From the NCBI GenBank assembly GCA_049293335.1, contig JBATSO010000057.1:1-19303 (forward strand): a stretch of DNA of 19,303 nucleotides. The letters are read 5' to 3'. Source of the stretch: JAGXIT01 sp049293335 (GTDB lineage: Bacteria > Patescibacteriota > Saccharimonadia > Saccharimonadales > UBA4665). The position numbers and the translations under genes are program-made. Positions within the stretch are counted from its first letter, which is position 1, and each line of letters opens with the position of its first letter. Of the stretch, positions 13,805 to 19,303 are shown in pieces. The notes under the pieces were generated by a model. The model was not told where the DNA came from. It made no database searches and saw only the letters and a program-made list of their open reading frames with translations.

Positions 13805-14472
13805 TTCTGTACCTCGGTCCTAATATTGAGAGATTTTGCCGTCTGATAGTATGTTTCAGCATCGATGGAAAGGGTTAATTCTCTTTGATTTCCCGAGATA
13901 TCGATTGTCTTAATTTTAATTGGTCGAATTGAACGCTCAAGGGCCTCAATAACTCTCTTAACGCCCTCATAATCGCTCGCTGTTGAAAGCTGAAACGGTA
14001 TCGGCACTGGCTGGGGTGTAATACTCGACCGATTCGCAGACTGCGAAACCTCCTCATCAACACCTGCTATACTGTTGATTTTGACATTTTGGGTCGCAAC
14101 AAGTGTTTCAAGACTCGTTGTTAATGCAGGAAAATCATAGCGGCTCGGTAAGGCATCGAGGACAATTTTTGCATTGTTACCATCTTGCTGTCCAACACCA
14201 TTAGGATTACCCCCAATCGCATTTTGCGAGGTTTGTATGAAGCTCTGGTACGAAGTATTAAGCTGCTTCGAAGCTTCAATATCTTTGCGAATTTGATCTA
14301 TGGCTGTACGCTTGCCACTAATAATCCGTTGTTGATAACTGTACTGTTTCATAAGCGTCTTGCATGCAACGCCCGTAAATACCACCAGAAATGCGGCCAC
14401 GCTTACAACGACTAAAATAGTCGTGTTTGCCTTATCTATCATAAGCTGTTTAGATGAAGGAAATGCTGCCAT
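13801..14472 (-). CDS. pilO: T4P alignment protein PilO
   Basis: This 223-aa bitopic membrane protein has a short cytoplasmic start, one helix (about 18-38), a coiled-coil-like stretch (about 40-75) and an extracellular ferredoxin-like domain (about 100-220) containing YDFPALTTSLETLV and DYEGVKRVIEALER, typical of PilO. It should pair with PilN to form the frame between PilM and the pilus. ATG 14472 is one base after the pilN stop with GGGGCGGGAA upstream; the longer frame needs a TTG at 14490 inside pilN and is rejected. Its stop overlaps the next start (ATGA). Confidence 0.85.
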   Translation of the reverse strand: MAAFPSSKQLMIDKANTTILVVVSVAAFLVVFTGVACKTLMKQYSYQQRIISGKRTAIDQIRKDIEASKQLNTSYQSFIQTSQNAIGGNPNGVGQQDGNNAKIVLDALPSRYDFPALTTSLETLVATQNVKINSIAGVDEEVSQSANRSSITPQPVPIPFQLSTASDYEGVKRVIEALERSIRPIKIKTIDISGNQRELTLSIDAETYYQTAKSLNIRTEVQK

Positions 14473-14473
14473 T

Positions 14474-15133
14474 TTAATTTCCCGCCCCAAATAAGTTTGT
14501 CTGGTTTGTCGTTGTGGCCGTTGGTATTACAAAATGTACATCGCTTGTAACAAGGAACAAAGCAGGGTCATACGAAAGAGTAATTGTAAAATTAGCACCT
14601 TTATCGTCTCGGCCAAACGAACTAAGAACAACATCACTAAAAGCTTTTGCTTTAGTCTGTGTTTCGTCGTTTGCATAATACTTCGTGCCCTTTAAAGTGT
14701 CTGTGTAAACACTTATCACATCGAGCGCAGGAGCCTTACCACTTACAGATATGGTGTGCGCCGTAAAATCTGCCGAAAGTTTGTCGAGCGAGGCCTGAAC
14801 AGGCGTTACGCTCGAAATATACGAAAACATACGGCTGGCCACTGGCTTGTCCTCGTGCAACGATGTTAGAGTACTCAATTGGTTTTGAACAGTCAAAATT
14901 TTATCGAGGTCCTTCGTGGCCTTTAGCTCTGTCCCGTACTTTTTTATATCTTTGTTGAGATCAGCAATGCTCTTTTTTTGGACAACATTAACCATGAGAA
15001 GCGAGCTCAGCAACACAAAAAGTGCGGCCGCCCCTATAATACTACTTATGAGCATCATCAAATATTTGGTACGACGAGCTTTTACGAATTTGAGCTTTAT
15101 GTCAGGCAAGAGATTGAATTGAATTGCCGCCAT
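14474..15133 (-). CDS. pilN: T4P alignment protein PilN
   Basis: This 219-aa protein starts with IQFNLLPDIKL (4-14), the conserved cytoplasmic NLLP peptide that in known systems binds the groove of PilM. A transmembrane helix (about 25-48), a coiled coil (about 50-90) and an extracellular domain follow. It lies between pilM (3-nt gap) and pilO. GAGGAAGG about 9 nt upstream supports ATG 15133. Confidence 0.87.
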   Translation of the reverse strand: MAAIQFNLLPDIKLKFVKARRTKYLMMLISSIIGAAALFVLLSSLLMVNVVQKKSIADLNKDIKKYGTELKATKDLDKILTVQNQLSTLTSLHEDKPVASRMFSYISSVTPVQASLDKLSADFTAHTISVSGKAPALDVISVYTDTLKGTKYYANDETQTKAKAFSDVVLSSFGRDDKGANFTITLSYDPALFLVTSDVHFVIPTATTTNQTNLFGAGN

Positions 15134-15136
15134 TAT

Positions 15137-16177
15137 CTATGCCTTCCTCTCCGCCAACCCCACAGCGACCCCGAACTGATTGGACACATTAAGCAACTCG
15201 TTTTGACGATCGGGCATAAATGCAACGTTTCGCCATGCATTGCCAATTTCGACATTAATGCCAAATTTATTCGCCAGATACAATGGAAACTCTGGGATAG
15301 TCGATGCCCCCCCAGTCACTATCATCCGCTCAATTGGCTGAGTCGGGTACCTTGCTTGGAAAAACTTAACTGATTTGTCGATTTCACTGACAAGAAGATC
15401 GATTGTGCCAATAATGGCCTGGTACACTTGCCCCTCAAGTTTATCTTTGCTCACCCCAAACTTGTTTACGAACTGTTGGGCTTGTTTTTCGTCAACATTA
15501 AGATTTTGCATCGCCGAGCGAATAATCGCTTCTACGCCTGTAGGAATAGCCCGCGTAAGTCGAGGCGCATCGCCCATCGTAACAACAAGATCCGTTCCTA
15601 ACTGGCCAATATCGAGCACCAGCTGCGGAGCAGCTGTTCCTATGGGCACCAAAGCCCGTGACAACGCAAGGTTATCTGGCTCAAAAGCAATCACATTCAG
15701 ACCAATCGACTCAATCAAATCCAACCGCTGTTCAATAAAACTGTTCGGCACGCTACTCAATAAAATTTCAATTTTAGTTGGGTCTTTCGGAGAATCGCCT
15801 ATCATAGCCCAGTCCATTTTGCTCTCGGCTGGCGGCGTAGGAATAAGTGAATCTGCCTGATAACCAATAGCTTTGCCAAGCTCACTCTCGGGAATGCGGT
15901 CGAAGTCAACAATCGTCGTAAACACGCGGCTACTCGGCAGGCCAACCGCAACATTTTTGGTTGATAACTTTGCCTGCAAAACCAAATTTGCCAAAACTTG
16001 ACCAAGTTTTTGCTGGTCAGCTCGACTATCACTTTGTGCCAGTTTTGTATCTATTGGAACATATGCATACTTCACAAGGCTCCGAGCAGAGCCTGTACCG
16101 CGCAACTCCACCACCCGTATACCGGTGGTGCCGATATCTAGGCCAAAGAAAGATGATACCCCACTCAATATGCTCAT
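15137..16177 (-). CDS. pilM: Actin-like T4P protein PilM
   Basis: This 346-aa cytoplasmic ATP-binding protein of the FtsA/actin fold anchors PilN and links to the motors. Nucleotide-site motifs are LDIGTTGIRVVEL (phosphate 1, about 13-25), LVLDIGQLGTDLVV (phosphate 2, about 186-199) and the adenosine motif MIVTGGASTIPEF (about 284-296). It is first in the pilMNO-pilB run. The ATG has no Shine-Dalgarno; an extended -10 TGCTATAAT lies 9 nt upstream, so the mRNA has almost no leader. Confidence 0.93.
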   Translation of the reverse strand: MSILSGVSSFFGLDIGTTGIRVVELRGTGSARSLVKYAYVPIDTKLAQSDSRADQQKLGQVLANLVLQAKLSTKNVAVGLPSSRVFTTIVDFDRIPESELGKAIGYQADSLIPTPPAESKMDWAMIGDSPKDPTKIEILLSSVPNSFIEQRLDLIESIGLNVIAFEPDNLALSRALVPIGTAAPQLVLDIGQLGTDLVVTMGDAPRLTRAIPTGVEAIIRSAMQNLNVDEKQAQQFVNKFGVSKDKLEGQVYQAIIGTIDLLVSEIDKSVKFFQARYPTQPIERMIVTGGASTIPEFPLYLANKFGINVEIGNAWRNVAFMPDRQNELLNVSNQFGVAVGLAERKA

Positions 16178-16186
16178 ATTATCTCG

Positions 16187-16195
16187 ATTATAGCA
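16187..16195 (-). promoter_or_regulatory. Extended -10 promoter of the pilM operon
   Basis: The minus strand reads TGCTATAAT, then 9 nt, then the pilM ATG. The -35 at 17 nt spacing is weak (TGTCCA). It is identical to the minor-pilin operon box, which suggests both are controlled alike. Confidence 0.7.
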
Positions 16196-16226
16196 TGAGC
16201 ACTATATCCTGGACAGCCCACAATTT

Positions 16227-16253
16227 AAAAAAGCTCGCTCACCTTTTGGTAAG
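16227..16253 (-). terminator. Possible terminator upstream of pilM
   Basis: On the minus strand CTTACC-AAAA-GGTGAG (6 bp including one G-U) is followed after 5 nt by six T. It would end transcription arriving from the surface-protein gene, just before the pilM promoter. Confidence 0.4.
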
Positions 16254-16363
16254 ACACGTGTTTCGCATCAGTCAGCAGTACGGACAGCTCGGCTGGAGAG
16301 CAGGTTGACTGGTGCAAAATCTGTGAGAAAGAGGCAGCCAAAGAGCTATTACAGGCTACAAAG

Positions 16364-16377
16364 ACCCCCGCAGGGGT
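16364..16377 (-). terminator. Possible terminator of the surface-protein operon
   Basis: On the minus strand ACCCC/GGGGT closes a 4-nt loop and is followed by CTTTGT, 31 nt after the stop of the 757-aa gene. The stem is short and the T-run interrupted. The remaining spacer to 16226 holds no gene I can support. Confidence 0.4.
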
Positions 16378-16408
16378 GAGCCCATGGCAAAGACGAATGA
16401 GAGAAAAC

Positions 16409-18682
16409 TTATAGTACAGGTGGTAAGCTCAAATAAGAGCTCGGCTTTATTGGGGCGCCCCCAGTAGCTGCATCGGGCGGGGCCAACCAAAGCTCGGGGC
16501 TATAATAGAATACTTCGGCAGGCTGAGCGAGCACACCGGGGGCGGCAGCTACATTACCATACGTGCGACTCAGAATGAGCTTATTCGCAGTAGCAACAGC
16601 ACCATAGACAGTGAGCTGCGAATTACACGTAGCGTAGGCCGTAGGAGTACCGAGATTAACCGTGGTGTCGGCATCGGTCGCACAGCTGTAGAAATTACCT
16701 TTGGTATTATCTGTTGGCGTCGTTCTGCCCGCGTAAAATACGCCGTGTATTTCGGTCACATTTGGAGCAACACCAACATTACCGTTCTGAACAATAACAG
16801 TTAGTCGCGGCATCTGAACAAAATTTGTGTACGGTGCATACGTTATATTACCGTCGATAAACACACTACCGCTGGTAAGAACAAGGGTAATGTTTTGACC
16901 TTGAGGCACTTGGCCATGTAAAACTACATTACCTGCGTAGGTATAGGTACCGGTCATGAGGGTGGAAAGGTCGATAACCGACCCCGGGAGAGCTATGGTT
17001 GGACCTGTCACTGTTGGTACAAAAGTTGGCACACTATAACCACCACCATAGGTCGTGCCCGCTTTTGTAGTGTTAGCAAAAGCTAAGCCAGAGCCACTGT
17101 TCGCGGCAGCCCCGCCCGAAAGACCAAAACCTGTTACAAAATTCTTTATATTGCCCGTTGCAAGTGCAGCGAGCTGACTACCTGCGCCAGCATAAGTTCC
17201 GCTATCTTGGTTCCAGGATTGGATATCACCCCCCGAAAGAATATCGCCGCCCGTAACTGTAAAATAAGGATGGTACCCTGCCTTCCCATGCTCATAGCCA
17301 TCACCTCCACCGCCACCCACACCTGGGCAGGTTACGTTCAAACCCTTGCCACTAAGCGACCATTGGAATTTATACTCACCAGACATTGTTGGGACAAATG
17401 GTACCCCTGCATCGCTTGGAGTGTTTGTTGGGTTTGCCGTTAAAACAGTCCCCGCAATCGGATAACCAGCGTCATAGGCAACATCTTCGTCTTTAACCGT
17501 TGCACCGTTCGGGGCTATGATTTTTATGTGCATTTTGGGATCGTACGCTGATGCAGTCGCCCCAGTATGATACGAAGGCCCCCACGCATAGTCGAGTTTT
17601 ATCTGGGGCTTAAGACCATATTGAGCCCCGACTTGCATATTTGCTTGGAAATTAGAAGGCACAATACAAGACGCCTTATTGCACGGGCCGAACGTTCTCG
17701 ATCCAAGATCATCTTCTTGGCCAGTGTCTTTATCGATCAGTAATATCTGGACTAAGTTTGCATCTCTTGGTTTAAATTCGGTGAAGGTGTTTATCGCCAA
17801 GCTAAACCCATGGTTCCCCGTTATGCCCTCAGAACTATTGACATCTGGTCGACTTTGGTCAGCCTTATAGGGACCTTTCTTGGTGCCATTAATAACTAGG
17901 TAGTAGTTTAAATACTTTGATGGTTGGTCGGGATCATAGCCCCACCCCGATACAGTTGTACAGTTGGCAGTCTCGAGGTCGCCAATGGGTACTTGGTTGA
18001 GATCCTGTAAAGCACCGACATCGCCAATTGGGTTTCCACAACTCTTTTTTATAATGTACTCTGACCCATCGGGGTTCGTAAATATTATCGTGTCTACGGG
18101 TGGGACACCTGAACCGCACGGTGGAGAAAAGGTATTGCCGCTTGTTGTTACATAGGGGAAAATATCTTTTTCGTAGGTATCACTTGCGTCGCCGAGCATA
18201 GTATTTATCTGGCCACAGTTCCAGGGCCATGCATAGTTCCAGGTGATTCTGCCCTGAGCAGCGTAGCTCCGAACAATCGCTTGCCATTCCAGATACTCGG
18301 GGTCATCAGTCCCCTCCAACCATGGTGACCCCGCAGGCCTACCTAACATTGTAAGCACCAGAAAAGATACCGACGCTCGGCCCTCTGAACCTCCTGAATA
18401 ATATCTATCCTCCACAATCTGAAAAAAGTTTTCAGCTTTCTGGACGCTCGTCGAGCCACTCGGATAAATACCACCTGGGAACAACGCCCCGCCACTCGCA
18501 TAGCTACCATTATCAAAGTAACCGCAGTAGCTATTCCTGCCAAAGGCGAGAATGGCATTGTCGTCACATGTGTACAGGGCGCTTACCACGCTCGGTTTTG
18601 CGAGGAACGCAGCAAGACCTACTACCATGGCGCTCCCGAGTACAAGGCCTATTGCCGAAATAAGCTTAGCACTACTCCGCAT
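16409..18682 (-). CDS. Large secreted surface protein next to the T4P genes
   Basis: This 757-aa protein has an N-terminal signal or anchor (about 7-30). A Cys-rich region (39-215) follows. The next module reads GWGYDPDQPS (247-256), with QSRPDVNSSEGITGNHGFS at about 276-294, a beta-sandwich repeat seen in many secreted bacterial proteins. An Ig-like stretch (about 340-455) and a Gly/Ser/Ala-rich linker (455-560) come next. The C-terminal part (about 575-730) has GNITYAP, VGVAPNVTEIHGVFYAG and LTVYGAVATANKLILSRTYG, which looks like a beta-helix-type surface domain. No LPXTG or C-terminal helix is seen. ATG 18682 overlaps the TPR gene by 11 nt and has AAAGGG 6 nt upstream. A role as pilus-tip or host-binding adhesin (PilY1-like in function) is inferred from position and secretion. 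Confidence 0.7.
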   Translation of the reverse strand: MRSSAKLISAIGLVLGSAMVVGLAAFLAKPSVVSALYTCDDNAILAFGRNSYCGYFDNGSYASGGALFPGGIYPSGSTSVQKAENFFQIVEDRYYSGGSEGRASVSFLVLTMLGRPAGSPWLEGTDDPEYLEWQAIVRSYAAQGRITWNYAWPWNCGQINTMLGDASDTYEKDIFPYVTTSGNTFSPPCGSGVPPVDTIIFTNPDGSEYIIKKSCGNPIGDVGALQDLNQVPIGDLETANCTTVSGWGYDPDQPSKYLNYYLVINGTKKGPYKADQSRPDVNSSEGITGNHGFSLAINTFTEFKPRDANLVQILLIDKDTGQEDDLGSRTFGPCNKASCIVPSNFQANMQVGAQYGLKPQIKLDYAWGPSYHTGATASAYDPKMHIKIIAPNGATVKDEDVAYDAGYPIAGTVLTANPTNTPSDAGVPFVPTMSGEYKFQWSLSGKGLNVTCPGVGGGGGDGYEHGKAGYHPYFTVTGGDILSGGDIQSWNQDSGTYAGAGSQLAALATGNIKNFVTGFGLSGGAAANSGSGLAFANTTKAGTTYGGGYSVPTFVPTVTGPTIALPGSVIDLSTLMTGTYTYAGNVVLHGQVPQGQNITLVLTSGSVFIDGNITYAPYTNFVQMPRLTVIVQNGNVGVAPNVTEIHGVFYAGRTTPTDNTKGNFYSCATDADTTVNLGTPTAYATCNSQLTVYGAVATANKLILSRTYGNVAAAPGVLAQPAEVFYYSPELWLAPPDAATGGAPIKPSSYLSLPPVL

Positions 18683-19244
18683 GCTGAGCCCTTTCTAGCT
18701 GTTTCTCAAGAAATATAAGGTGACTCGCTAGCATCGGGTCTTGCCCCTGGGGCTGGTTACGGGCAAAATCGAGGGCTTTTTGATAATACGTGGCTGCTTT
18801 TGGGTACTCTGCTAACTCAAAAGCAAGGCCTCCCATCGTCTCATATGATACGTTTTGAGTATGGCTATATGAAACCGCTTTCTCATAAGCCGCAAGGGCC
18901 GCTTTTGCGTCTCCTTTGGTCTGATATGCCTGACCTCTTAAGCTATAAATACGGGCGAGCTCCTCGGGCGTTGCCTTTGTTTCGTCTACGTTCGAGAGGT
19001 CATTTATGGCCTTTTCAGGAGTTCTTGATGCTTTACCCTTTTCATATGCATTAATAAGCTGCCTTGTTGAGGGGGTTGACTCTTGGGCTGTCCGAGCATG
19101 CCACGCCACATAACCTATCGCTCCAAGTACGCACAGCCCGCACACTACTACTAATAGTAGTGTGTGATGTAGGCTCCCGAAAAATCTTCTAGGAGGTTCG
19201 TTGCCTGTCACAATATCTTGTTCTTGTTCTTGCGATTTTGTCAT
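18672..19244 (-). CDS. TPR-repeat membrane protein
   Basis: This 190-aa protein has a polar N-terminus, one transmembrane helix (about 28-48) and two tetratricopeptide repeats (about 96-127 and 133-163, with GDAKAALAAYEKA and AEYPKAATYYQKALD). The N-terminal tail is rich in Gln/Glu. The TPR domain is probably outside and may bind the surface protein encoded by the overlapping next gene, comparable to TPR pilotin or assembly helpers; this is inference. ATG 19244 has GGTGG about 11 nt upstream. Confidence 0.75.
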   Translation of the reverse strand: MTKSQEQEQDIVTGNEPPRRFFGSLHHTLLLVVVCGLCVLGAIGYVAWHARTAQESTPSTRQLINAYEKGKASRTPEKAINDLSNVDETKATPEELARIYSLRGQAYQTKGDAKAALAAYEKAVSYSHTQNVSYETMGGLAFELAEYPKAATYYQKALDFARNQPQGQDPMLASHLIFLEKQLERAQHAE

Positions 19245-19272
19245 TTTACTGCAACCACCCTATTACTCTCTC

Positions 19273-19300
19273 ACTATATCAAACCATGAGCATTACACAA
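19273..19300 (-). promoter_or_regulatory. Promoter of the TPR/surface-protein operon
   Basis: The minus strand has TTGTGT (19300-19295), a 16-nt spacer and TATAGT (19278-19273), with TGA directly before the -10 (extended form). The predicted leader is about 20 nt and includes the ribosome-binding site. The window ends 3 nt upstream, so an upstream gene or operon cannot be judged. Confidence 0.55.
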
Positions 19301-19303
19301 ACA

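Noticed and set aside
16253..16414. Plus-strand open frame of about 53 codons with a protein-like end (Trp-Cys-x-x-Cys, Trp-Gln-Arg-Arg-Met)
   Set aside because: It has no ATG/GTG/TTG at its beginning, lies opposite to all transcription, and overlaps likely terminators. A gene relic cannot be excluded, but there is no support.
4414..18155. Numerous plus-strand ORFs of 60-160 codons across the pilus genes
   Set aside because: They are antisense shadows of well-recognised minus-strand genes with tight spacing and clear families.
1..19303. CRISPR array, insertion sequence or rRNA
   Set aside because: No regularly spaced repeats, transposase-like ORF or rRNA signature was found on either strand.

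Overview
The window looks like a chromosomal segment of a monoderm Candidate Phyla Radiation (Patescibacteria) bacterium, most likely Saccharibacteria (TM7). This is an inference from gene content and style: a compact type IV pilus (T4P) cluster without the outer-membrane secretin PilQ, a PilB without its zinc-binding cysteines, prepilins of the 'KGDTIIEV' type, many genes with an extended -10 box only 6-9 nt before the start codon and no Shine-Dalgarno, and ordinary use of TGA as stop (genetic code 11). No rRNA or marker gene is present to prove the phylum.

Left part (1-4400). On the minus strand are tRNA-Asp(GTC) with a hairpin behind it, a degenerate tRNA-Asp copy interrupted in the T-loop, a hairpin-rich spacer, a membrane-anchored SurA/parvulin-like foldase, a bacterial PH-domain membrane protein, tRNA-Arg(CCT), a hairpin-dense spacer with a tRNA-Arg 5' remnant and a 106-nt foldback, and ndk. 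A Xer-type tyrosine recombinase gene is divergent from ndk and is the only convincing plus-strand gene.

Middle and right part (4380-19244), all minus strand, is a nearly complete T4P locus. In transcription order: a TPR membrane protein and a 757-aa secreted surface protein (one two-gene unit with its own promoter); pilM-pilN-pilO-small membrane protein-pilB (overlaps or gaps of 1-14 nt, promoter before pilM); a possible 26-codon ORF coupled to pilT; pilT; a palindromic spacer; pilC; the major pilin pilA (own promoter); pilD; and a four-gene minor-pilin operon (own extended -10 promoter, overlapping genes).

How they fit together: PilD cleaves and methylates the prepilins. PilB and PilT power extension and retraction through the membrane platform PilC. 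PilM/N/O plus the 83-aa protein form the inner alignment complex. PilA builds the fibre, and the minor pilins prime assembly or sit at the tip. The large secreted protein is a candidate surface or tip adhesin, and the SurA-like foldase could help exported proteins fold. For an epibiont, such a pilus would be a plausible host-attachment or twitching machine; this is inference.

The least explained parts are non-coding. Two unrelated tRNA loci each carry an upstream broken copy of the same tRNA among strong hairpins, and palindromic or tandem-repeat material sits in a pilus spacer and, in frame, inside pilD.
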